Origin: an uncultured bacterium
GTDB taxonomy: Bacteria > Pseudomonadota > Alphaproteobacteria > SP197
Length of the DNA: 10,324 nt
Direction of reading: 5' to 3'
Assembly (NCBI GenBank): GCA_938014945.1
Contig: CALLQH010000216.1
Location: 1 to 10,324 of the forward strand
Under the pieces are notes generated by a model. It made no database searches and was not told the DNA's origin. It saw only the letters and a list, made by a program, of their open reading frames with translations. Shown piece by piece: positions 1 through 6,182 of this stretch; position 1 is the stretch's first letter, and each line of letters begins with the position of its first letter. The translations under genes were made by a program, and so were the position numbers.

Positions 1-1403
1 GTGTCGCGCCGCCGGATCGTGCTGACACTGCCGTCCTCGCCGACCATCACGGCGGCGGGACGCAGGCGCCCGCAATAGTGGTTGGCCATCTCGATCTGGT
101 AGGCGCCGGTATCGAGGATGGCGATGGTGTCGCCCGGACCGGTGGCGGCGGGAAGCTCGCGGAACGGCGGCATGTGCACCAGCTTGCGGCGCAGCAGCGC
201 CTCGTGCTGCTTCAGCGCCGGTTCAGCGGCGAGCAGCGCAGCGAGCTTGGACTCGCCCTCCATGTCGAAAAACACGTCGATGGAGTCACAGAGCGGCCCG
301 ACCACGCGCATGGGCGCGGTTTCGGTATCGGCGGCACGGTTGGCCGTCACCATGTGGAAGTACCAGCCGAAGCCCGACTCCGGCAGAACGCTGTAGCCGG
401 TGTCGAGATAGAGCCAGCGGGTGCCGGCGCGCTCCTTGATTCCCTCGACCGAGGCCAGACACACCGCTGCGTTGGAGGTCATCGCGCGGCCCGGTTCGGT
501 GAGAATCTCGATCTCCCCACCCAGCGCATCGGTCAGGATCGGCGCGGCGGTGGCGGCGACGTCGTTGACGTCGACATGGCTGTGGAAATAGCCGATCTCG
601 GGCGCCTGATCGTCGTACTTCACGTAGTTGATCGGAAAACCGCCACCGATGTTGACGTGGCTGAAGTCGCCGGGGAAGCGGGCGCGAATGGCGCCGCCCT
701 GGCGCGCGACGTAACGGGCCGCCTCGGCGTAAAGGCCAAGGTCGGTCATCTGCGAACCGATGTGGACATGCAGGCCGACGACGGCGATGGCCCCGGGCTG
801 CTCCTGCGCCAGGGCAAGGCAGGCCTCGATCTCCTCGGCGGTCATGCCGAACTTGGAGCGGGTCGAGCCCGTCTCGATGCCCGCTGTGCTGCCGCCTTCA
901 ACCCCTGGAACACCGCGCAGGGAGACATTGGCGCGTACACCCCGTTGCATGGCGACGGCGGCGATGCGGGATAGCTCGAAGGGCGAGTCGACGTTGATCG
1001 CCTTGATCGGCGGATCGAGCGCGAGAGCGATCTCGGCCTCGCTCTTGGCAACGCCGTTGAACACCAGACGGGAGGAATCGAACCCGGCATGGCGTGCCTT
1101 GGCGAGCTCGCCGCCGGAGTTCACCTCAAGGTCGACGCCTTCCTCGCCCACCAGTCTCAATACGGAAAGATTGGCGCAGGCCTTGCTGGCGAAACAGACG
1201 GTGGAGCGCGGGTGGTGGCGGCGAAACGCCTCCTGCAGACCGCGGGCGTTGGCGCGCAGGCGGCGCGCCGAGTAGACGAAAAGCGGCGTGCCGTACTGTC
1301 CGGCCAGTTCGGTCAGATCGGCCCCCTCGAACAGCAGCCGCTCGCCCTCGGCGCGCAGAAAATCGCCATCCTCGAAGGGCCTCAGCCGGAACGCCTGTGT
1401 CAT
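1..1403 (-). CDS. PLP-dependent decarboxylase, fold type III (ornithine/diaminopimelate decarboxylase family), 3' end cut off
   Basis: This gene encodes a PLP enzyme of the alanine racemase-like barrel fold that removes the alpha-carboxyl of a basic or diamino acid. 467 codons are visible from the ATG at 1403 and no stop is reached before the window edge. An AGGAGAG ribosome site lies 7 nt upstream of the start. Visible motifs are the Schiff-base lysine K74 in FASKACANLSVLRL, the SGGEL element near 96-100, HIGSQ at 214-218, the glycine loop GGGFPINY at 253-260, EPGR at 303-306, the active-site C372-D373 in GPLCDSIDVF, and GAYQIEMANHY near 433-443. The C-D-S order is like ornithine decarboxylases. 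The PRPALY element of typical diaminopimelate decarboxylases is absent, replaced by a stretch containing GFGWYFH. About 37 extra residues lie between C372 and the GDTIAIL strand. The gene is divergent from the hydantoinase-like gene. The family is clear; the substrate is not, so lysine biosynthesis should not be assumed. Confidence 0.88.
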   Translation of the reverse strand, partial: MTQAFRLRPFEDGDFLRAEGERLLFEGADLTELAGQYGTPLFVYSARRLRANARGLQEAFRRHHPRSTVCFASKACANLSVLRLVGEEGVDLEVNSGGELAKARHAGFDSSRLVFNGVAKSEAEIALALDPPIKAINVDSPFELSRIAAVAMQRGVRANVSLRGVPGVEGGSTAGIETGSTRSKFGMTAEEIEACLALAQEQPGAIAVVGLHVHIGSQMTDLGLYAEAARYVARQGGAIRARFPGDFSHVNIGGGFPINYVKYDDQAPEIGYFHSHVDVNDVAATAAPILTDALGGEIEILTEPGRAMTSNAAVCLASVEGIKERAGTRWLYLDTGYSVLPESGFGWYFHMVTANRAADTETAPMRVVGPLCDSIDVFFDMEGESKLAALLAAEPALKQHEALLRRKLVHMPPFRELPAATGPGDTIAILDTGAYQIEMANHYCGRLRPAAVMVGEDGSVSTIRRRD

Positions 1404-1441
1404 CGCCGAACTCTCCTGTTTTGCCGCCCATGCGGTACCGA

Positions 1442-1462
1442 CCGTTCCCGAACGGCCCGTTC
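1442..1462. promoter_or_regulatory. Alternating CCGTTC/GAACGG half-sites in a divergent promoter region (operator candidate)
   Basis: Three copies of one hexamer stand side by side: CCGTTC at 1442-1447, its reverse complement GAACGG at 1450-1455, and CCGTTC again at 1457-1462. Each neighbouring pair forms a perfect inverted repeat, with 2 nt and 1 nt centres. They lie between the divergent decarboxylase and hydantoinase-like genes, about 40 nt from either start. The symmetry and position suit a dimeric repressor or activator serving both genes, but no adjacent regulator gene is visible and no clear -10/-35 pair could be assigned. The inner palindrome could instead form an mRNA hairpin. Confidence 0.4.
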
Positions 1463-1506
1463 TGCTCTATTCCATGTCTGCAAGCTGTGCAGCAACGGGG
1501 AAGCCC

Positions 1507-2937
1507 ATGGCGGAGTACGATCTGGTCGTCAAGAACGGGACGGTGGCAACGGCGGCCGACACCTTCAGGGCCGACATCGCCATCCGTGACGGCCGCATCG
1601 CCGCGCTGCTCGAGGATGTCCCCGCATCCGCGGCCGAAACGGTGCTGGACGCCACGGGCAAGCTGGTGCTGCCCGGAGGCATTGAGGGCCACTGCCATAT
1701 CGGCGAACCGGCTTTCGGCGGCGCCGAACTGGCTGACGACTTCGAGTCGGCATCCATCGCCGCGGCCTGCGGCGGCACCACCACCATCATCCCCTTCGCC
1801 GGCCAGCAGGAAGGCAAGACCCTGCGCGAGGCCGTCGACTGGTGCCACGACCGGGCGCGCGGCAAGTCGGTGCTGGACTACGGTTTCCACCTGATGATTG
1901 CCGATCCCACGCCCCAGGTGCTGGGCCAGGAGCTGCCCGCCCTGATCGAGGACGGCTACACCAGCTTCAAGGTCTTCATGACCTACGAAGGCATGAAGCT
2001 TGAAGACCTGCAGATCCTCGACGTGCTGGATACGGCACGGCGCCACGGCGGTTTCGTCATGGTCCACTGCGAGAACGATCACTGCATCACCTGGCTGGCC
2101 GAGCGCCTGGAACGGGCCGGCGACACCAGCCCCGCGCGTTTCGGCATCGCCCACGGCGAAGTCGCCGAACGGGAGGCGACCCACCGCGCGATCTCGCTTT
2201 CGGAAGTCGCCGAGGCGCCGGTCTTCATCGTCCACGTCTCTTCTCACCAGGCCATGGACCAGATCGCCTGGGCGCGCAGCCGCGGCCTGCCTATCTACGG
2301 CGAGACCTGCCCCCAGTACCTCTTCCTCTCCTCGGAGGATTTCGCCCGTCCCGGCTGGGAGGGCGCCAAGTACATCTGCTCGCCGCCGCCGCGCGATCCC
2401 GGCAATGCCGACCACCTTTGGCGCGGCATCCAGAACGGCGTCTTCCAGATGGTCTCCTCGGACCATTGCGCCTATCGCATGGAGGGTCCCGGCGGACGCA
2501 AGGAATCTGCCGGTGAACTGCACTTCCACAAGGTGAGTCCCGGCCTTCCGGGCATCGAGAACCGGATGCCGCTGCTGTTTTCCGAAGGTGTGATGAAGGG
2601 CCGCATCGACCTGCAGACCTTCGTCGCCATGACCGCGACCAACGCCGCGAAGCTCTATGGCCTGCACCCCCGGAAGGGGACCATCGCCGTCGGCTCGGAC
2701 GCAGACCTGGTCCTGTGGGATCCCGAACGGGTGGTGACGCTGGAACACGCCATGCTGCACGACCGCTGCGACTACACGCCCTATGAGGGACGGACCTTCA
2801 CGGGCTGGCCGGTCACGACGCTCTCGCGCGGGGAGATCCTGTGGCACGAGGGCGAGGTGCGGGCGAAGCCTGGCAGGGGTCGGTTCCTGCCGCGCGGCAT
2901 TTCCTCGGCGGTACGGCAGACGGCGGCGGCGGCCTGA
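1507..2937 (+). CDS. Dihydropyrimidinase/D-hydantoinase-family cyclic amide hydrolase
   Basis: This 476-residue amidohydrolase-superfamily protein has the usual length for dihydropyrimidinases, which hydrolyse cyclic diamides (dihydrouracil, hydantoins) with a binuclear metal centre in the cytoplasm. All expected ligands are present: H62 and H64 in GHCHIGEP, the lysine normally carbamylated (K155 in TSFKVFMTY), H187 in MVHCEN, H243 in FIVHVSS and D319 in SSDHCAY. Y160 matches the substrate-contacting tyrosine of the family. The first metal motif is unusual, GGIEGHCH where GGID-x-H-T-H is typical. The start at 1507 is chosen because GGGGA ends 5 nt upstream and MAEYDLVVKNGTV matches the family N-terminus; an upstream in-frame ATG at 1474 lacks such support. 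The gene is followed after 2 nt by glpD, implying co-transcription. The fold and chemistry are secure; the ring substrate (pyrimidine, hydantoin or other) is unknown. Confidence 0.9.
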   Translation: MAEYDLVVKNGTVATAADTFRADIAIRDGRIAALLEDVPASAAETVLDATGKLVLPGGIEGHCHIGEPAFGGAELADDFESASIAAACGGTTTIIPFAGQQEGKTLREAVDWCHDRARGKSVLDYGFHLMIADPTPQVLGQELPALIEDGYTSFKVFMTYEGMKLEDLQILDVLDTARRHGGFVMVHCENDHCITWLAERLERAGDTSPARFGIAHGEVAEREATHRAISLSEVAEAPVFIVHVSSHQAMDQIAWARSRGLPIYGETCPQYLFLSSEDFARPGWEGAKYICSPPPRDPGNADHLWRGIQNGVFQMVSSDHCAYRMEGPGGRKESAGELHFHKVSPGLPGIENRMPLLFSEGVMKGRIDLQTFVAMTATNAAKLYGLHPRKGTIAVGSDADLVLWDPERVVTLEHAMLHDRCDYTPYEGRTFTGWPVTTLSRGEILWHEGEVRAKPGRGRFLPRGISSAVRQTAAAA

Positions 2938-2939
2938 TC

Positions 2940-4415
2940 ATGGACTGCCCCGAAAGCTGCGACCTTCTGGTGATCGGCGGCGGCGTCAACGGCGCCGCGA
3001 TCGCACGCGATGCCGCCGGGCGCGGCCTGAAGGTGGTGCTGGCCGAACGCGACGATCTCGCCAGCGGCACGTCACAGGCCAGCAGCAAGCTGATCCATGG
3101 CGGCCTGCGTTATCTCGAACACTACGAGTTCCGCCTGGTACGCGAATCCCTCGCCGAACGCGAGGTGCTGCTGCGCGCGGCGCCACACCTCGTCCGGCCG
3201 ATGACCTTCCTGTTGCCCTGGACCGAGGGACTGCGGCCGATCTGGATGCTGCGCCTGGGTCTGGCGCTCTACGACCGGCTCGGCGGGCGCACCTCCCTGC
3301 CCCGCAGCAAGCGTATTCGGCTTCGCCGCTCGAATCTGGGCCGCGGCCTGCAGAACGGCCTGACCTTCGGGTTCACCTATTCGGATTGCTGGGTCGACGA
3401 TGCGCGCTTCGTTGTCGCGCTGGCCCGCGATGCCGCCTCCCGCGGCGCCACCGTGCTGACGCGGACGGCGGTAGAGCATCTTACGCCCGAGGGCGGCGGC
3501 TGGAAGGTCGCCCTGCGTGACAGCGCGGGCACCCACACGCTGCGTTGCCGGATTGCCGTGAATGCGACGGGCATCCGGGTCGGCCAGGTAGCGGCCAGTG
3601 CCGGGATCAACAAGCCGCCCTCCGTACAGCTGGTCAAGGGCAGCCACATCGTGGTGCCACGCGTGCACGCCGGCGATCATGCGCTGATCCTGCAGAACAG
3701 CGACGACCGCGTGATCTTCGTGCTGCCGTTCGAAGACCGTTTCAGTCTCATCGGCACCACCGATACGCCGATTGACAGTCCGGAGCGCGAGCATGTCGTC
3801 GACGAGACCGAGATCGACTATCTGCTGAGCGCCGTGCGGCCCTATCTCAAGCAGCCGCTTGGCCCCGACGACGTTGTCTGGTCCTTTGCCGGCACACGAC
3901 CGCTGAAGGACGACGGCGACGACAACCCCTCCGCCGTGTCGCGCGACTATGCCCTGGACCTTGCGGTGCGTGACGGCGCTGCCATCCTCAACGTCATAGG
4001 CGGCAAGATCACCACGTCGCGCAAGCTTGCCGAGGCGGTGATGGAGCGCCTTGCGCCGCTGATCACACTCGGCAAGCCCTGGACCGCGACCGCACGCCTG
4101 CCCGGCGGCGACATCGAGTCCCTGGACACCCTGATCGGAGAGCTGCAATCGGCGCACCCGGAGATTTCCGGACGCTGGCTGACCAACCTTGCGCGACGCC
4201 ACGGCAGTCTCGCCAGTGCCGTGCTAGGCACTGCGCAACGGGCGGACGACCTGGGTGAGGATTTCGGCGGCGGCCTGACCGAGCGTGAGGTCGCGTGGAT
4301 GCTCGAACACGAATGGGCGGCAACCGCCGAAGACATTCTGTGGCGGCGCTCCAAGGCCGGCCTGCTCATGACACCGCAACAGCAGGAGACCCTCGCCCGC
4401 CGCGTCGGGCGTTAG
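2940..4415 (+). CDS. glpD: FAD-dependent glycerol-3-phosphate dehydrogenase (aerobic, GlpD-type)
   Basis: The 491-residue product oxidises sn-glycerol-3-phosphate to dihydroxyacetone phosphate and passes electrons to the quinone pool at the inner membrane. It can be followed against E. coli GlpD (about 500 aa) over its whole length: the FAD dinucleotide loop GGGVNGAAIARDAAGRG at 13-29, SSKLIHGGLRYLEHYEFRL at 48-66, YSDCWVDDAR at 147-156, LVKGSHIVVPRVH at 231-243, FSLIGTTD at 268-275, WSFAGTRPL at 314-322 and GGKITTSRKLAE at 354-365. R57 and R320 fall where E. coli has the arginines that bind substrate phosphate. The usual NATGPW is NATGIR here (208-213). The start at 2940 lies 2 nt after the hydantoinase-like stop, so translation is probably coupled. 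The glpK, glpF or glpR neighbours common for glpD are not in view. A related FAD dehydrogenase with a different polyol phosphate substrate is a less likely alternative. Confidence 0.92.
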   Translation: MDCPESCDLLVIGGGVNGAAIARDAAGRGLKVVLAERDDLASGTSQASSKLIHGGLRYLEHYEFRLVRESLAEREVLLRAAPHLVRPMTFLLPWTEGLRPIWMLRLGLALYDRLGGRTSLPRSKRIRLRRSNLGRGLQNGLTFGFTYSDCWVDDARFVVALARDAASRGATVLTRTAVEHLTPEGGGWKVALRDSAGTHTLRCRIAVNATGIRVGQVAASAGINKPPSVQLVKGSHIVVPRVHAGDHALILQNSDDRVIFVLPFEDRFSLIGTTDTPIDSPEREHVVDETEIDYLLSAVRPYLKQPLGPDDVVWSFAGTRPLKDDGDDNPSAVSRDYALDLAVRDGAAILNVIGGKITTSRKLAEAVMERLAPLITLGKPWTATARLPGGDIESLDTLIGELQSAHPEISGRWLTNLARRHGSLASAVLGTAQRADDLGEDFGGGLTEREVAWMLEHEWAATAEDILWRRSKAGLLMTPQQQETLARRVGR

Positions 4416-4429
4416 GGTATCCGGTCGGT

Positions 4430-4445
4430 TGTGACGACCGTCACA
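4430..4445. promoter_or_regulatory. CRP/FNR-type binding site core TGTGA-N6-TCACA
   Basis: TGTGACGACCGTCACA is a perfect 16-nt inverted repeat whose arms TGTGA (4430-4434) and TCACA (4441-4445) with a 6-nt centre match the E. coli CRP core exactly. It lies 68 nt upstream of the FecR-domain gene start and 14 nt past the glpD stop, so it more likely controls the downstream gene. An overlapping alternative inverted repeat, CGGTCG-N7-CGACCG, occupies 4422-4440. Alphaproteobacterial CRP-like proteins vary in specificity, so the cognate regulator is inferred rather than known. Confidence 0.5.
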
Positions 4446-4451
4446 GGGTGA

Positions 4452-4470
4452 TTGCACCGTACGGGTGCAA
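4452..4470. repeat. 7-bp inverted repeat TTGCACC-N5-GGTGCAA
   Basis: TTGCACC (4452-4458) and GGTGCAA (4464-4470) are perfect complements around GTACG. The element lies between the CRP-type site and an AT-rich stretch (4471-4500) that contains a smaller inverted repeat, GTTAA-N5-TTAAC at 4475-4489. No T-run follows on the plus strand, which argues against a terminator for glpD. It may be a second operator or a structured 5' leader of the FecR-domain gene. Confidence 0.4.
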
Positions 4471-4513
4471 AATGGTTAATCCGTTTAACAAATATGACAA
4501 CGAGGTCATGACG

Positions 4514-5257
4514 ATGTCGCGCTCCAGTTTGGCCGCCACGGTATCTGCCGCTGCGGTTGTAGCCCTGATGGGGGTTGTTCCGCCTGCTGCAGCCGATGTC
4601 ATCGGCGAGGTCGAGCTGGTGCGCGTCTGGGCCTATGGCACAGCGCCCGGTGGACCGCGGGAGGATCTGCGCCGCAACATGTCCGTTGAGACCGACGAAG
4701 TGATCGAGACGGTCAAGACCGGCGAGCTGCGCATCGTCTTCGCCGACGGCACCACCCTTGGCCTGGGCAGCGAGAGTACCGTCGTGCTCGACGAGTTGAT
4801 CTACAACGGCGGCCAGAACGACAGTCTGACCCTGGAGCTGACCAACGGCTTCTTCAACTTCGTCACCGGCGACATCGCCAAGGAAGCGGTCACGATCAAC
4901 ACGCCCGCCATGGTGATCGGCGTGCGCGGCACGGATCTCGCCATCTCCATCGATGCGGAGGGCAACACCGAGGTCGGCGTGCGCGAAGGCCTGGCCGAAG
5001 CCACCCCGACCGCGGGCGGCGAAACCGTCTCCGTGCCGGAAGGCAGCACTGCCACCGCCAGCCCGGGCGACCGCTCTGTCGGCGTTTCCGAAGGCCTCTC
5101 GGCCGGCGCCCGCGGCGGCATGCCGGGTTCCGATCCCGATCATACCGGCGAGGGCGCGGGCGGGAGCACCGGCACCGGCGGCAGCGAGATCGAGCGCGAA
5201 CCCGCCGAGCACGAGCCCGAGCCCAGCAGCACGAGCGGCAGTCCCTCCAACGTCTAA
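4514..5257 (+). CDS. Secreted FecR-domain protein with disordered C-terminal tail
   Basis: This 247-residue protein has a Sec signal peptide: R3, a hydrophobic run over about 6-22, and a signal peptidase I site AAA|D after residue 27. There is no lipobox cysteine and no later membrane segment, so the mature form should be periplasmic or exported. Residues about 68-165 form a FecR domain, with the signatures GELRIVFADGTTLGLG, a SLTLELTNGFFNF strand pair and TPAMVIGVRGTDLAI. From about 185 the chain is rich in G, S, T, P and E, ending with an acidic EIEREPAEHEPEP stretch, probably disordered. Start choice: GAGG at 4502-4505 is 8 nt from the ATG at 4514 but only 2 nt from the in-frame ATG at 4508. 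No FecI-type sigma factor or TonB receptor is nearby, so a classical iron-signalling anti-sigma role is unlikely. Its function is unknown; an envelope sensory or binding role is inferred. Confidence 0.85.
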   Translation: MSRSSLAATVSAAAVVALMGVVPPAAADVIGEVELVRVWAYGTAPGGPREDLRRNMSVETDEVIETVKTGELRIVFADGTTLGLGSESTVVLDELIYNGGQNDSLTLELTNGFFNFVTGDIAKEAVTINTPAMVIGVRGTDLAISIDAEGNTEVGVREGLAEATPTAGGETVSVPEGSTATASPGDRSVGVSEGLSAGARGGMPGSDPDHTGEGAGGSTGTGGSEIEREPAEHEPEPSSTSGSPSNV

Positions 5258-5293
5258 CCAGCCGCTGCGGACCTTCACGGTCTGATCTTCGGG

Positions 5294-5331
5294 GAACGGC
5301 GCGCACAGGGAGCCACCCTGGCGCGCCGTTC
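5294..5331 (+). terminator. Long hairpin after the FecR-domain gene, probable terminator
   Basis: GAACGGCGCGC (5294-5304) pairs perfectly with GCGCGCCGTTC (5321-5331). Inside, CAGGG (5306-5310) pairs with CCCTG (5316-5320) around the loop AGCCA, giving 16 base pairs with a single bulged A at 5305. The downstream sequence TGATTCATTCCT is only moderately T-rich, so termination may be partial or the structure may stabilise the mRNA 3' end. A weaker hairpin, CGGACC-N5-GGTCTG, lies just upstream at 5268-5284. Confidence 0.65.
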
Positions 5332-5373
5332 TGATTCATTCCTCTGGGCCATGAAATGTTCTAAGCATTCCCC

Positions 5374-6180
5374 ATGGCCCACGTCCGTTCCTGGCTCGAC
5401 CTCACCACCCGGGATGTCGCCGCGCTGAGCGGTAGGCAGTGTGTCGCCGTGCTGCCCGTGGGCGCGGTCGAGCAGCACGGTCCGCACCTTCCCCTGGGCA
5501 CGGACAGCTTCATCGCCGAGGGTATCGTCGAACGCGCACTGGCGCTGGTTTCCGCCAATGATGTGGAGATCCTTAAGCTCCCGCTCCAGCAACTCGGCCA
5601 TAGCCCGGAGCACGGCGATTTCCCCGGTACGCTGAGCCAGGAAGCCGAAACCCTGCTTGCCTCATGGACGAAGATCGGCGCCGATCTCTGCCGCAGCGGC
5701 GTGCGCCGGCTGGTCATCTTCAATGCCCACGGCGGCCAGCCCCAGGTGGTCGATCTGGTCGCCCAGCGTCTGCGCAGCCGTCATGCCATGCTGGTGGTCC
5801 GCGCAAACTACATGGCGTGGCCCCTTCCCGAGGGCCTCGTCGATCCCGACGAGATCGCCCATGGCCATCACGGCGGCACCCTGGAAACCTCGATCATGCT
5901 GGCCCTGCGGCCCGATCTGGTGCGTATGGACGAGGCCGGTGACTTCGCCTCCTCCGCGCGCATCCTGGCGGCGGAGCACCGGCGCTTCGGCCACGGCGGC
6001 AGGCTGGGCTTTGCCTGGCAGGCCCAGGACCTCAACCCGGCAGGTGTCGTCGGCAATGCGGCGGCCGCGGATGCGCACACCGGTGAGCGTCTGATCGCCC
6101 ATCACGCCCGGCGCCTGGCCGAACTGATCGCCGACGCGGCGGCGTTCGACCTCTCCCGCCTCGCCGACGGACCGCTCTGA
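5374..6180 (+). CDS. Creatininase-family metal-dependent amidohydrolase
   Basis: The 268-residue product belongs to the creatininase superfamily of metal-dependent amide hydrolases, which includes creatinine amidohydrolase, the formamide hydrolase ArfB and the mycofactocin protein MftE. The N-terminal signature LPVGAVEQHGPHLPLGTD (27-44) supplies E33, H35 and D44. NAHGG at 117-121 gives H119, and HGGTLETS at 166-173 contains the conserved acidic residue E171. Length is normal (about 250-270). The ATG at 5374 agrees with the family N-terminus, but no Shine-Dalgarno sequence is visible upstream. The gene heads a tight operon: the flavin monooxygenase starts 2 nt after its stop. In that setting it probably hydrolyses an amide, lactam or formamide made by the monooxygenase, or prepares its substrate. 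No mycofactocin or riboflavin/F420 biosynthetic genes accompany it, so MftE or ArfB roles are not supported. The specific substrate is unknown. Confidence 0.88.
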   Translation: MAHVRSWLDLTTRDVAALSGRQCVAVLPVGAVEQHGPHLPLGTDSFIAEGIVERALALVSANDVEILKLPLQQLGHSPEHGDFPGTLSQEAETLLASWTKIGADLCRSGVRRLVIFNAHGGQPQVVDLVAQRLRSRHAMLVVRANYMAWPLPEGLVDPDEIAHGHHGGTLETSIMLALRPDLVRMDEAGDFASSARILAAEHRRFGHGGRLGFAWQAQDLNPAGVVGNAAAADAHTGERLIAHHARRLAELIADAAAFDLSRLADGPL

Positions 6181-6182
6181 CC

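Noticed and set aside
78..974. Plus-strand open frame of 298 codons at the left edge
   Set aside because: It is antisense to the decarboxylase, whose motifs K74, HIGSQ, GGGFP and EPGR prove the minus strand to be coding.
1288..1506. Upstream extension of the hydantoinase-like protein by 73 residues
   Set aside because: The extension overlaps the divergent decarboxylase start and promoter region, has no family similarity, and the ATG at 1507 has a ribosome site and the family N-terminus.
1126..2847. Long minus-strand open frame (573 codons) opposite the hydantoinase-like gene
   Set aside because: It lies antisense to a gene with full metal-site conservation, its translation shows no recognisable family motif, and such frames are expected in high-GC DNA.
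4475..4489. Possible CtrA site (two TTAA elements)
   Set aside because: The spacing between the TTAA elements is 5 nt, while the CtrA consensus TTAA-N7-TTAA needs 7.
4412..5278. Minus-strand open frame of 288 codons opposite the FecR-domain gene
   Set aside because: The plus strand carries a signal peptide, FecR domain and ribosome site; the antisense product is Gly/Ala-rich with no motif.
5374..6180. Assignment of the creatininase-family protein as MftE of a mycofactocin system
   Set aside because: None of the mycofactocin precursor, radical SAM or chaperone genes is present in the neighbourhood.
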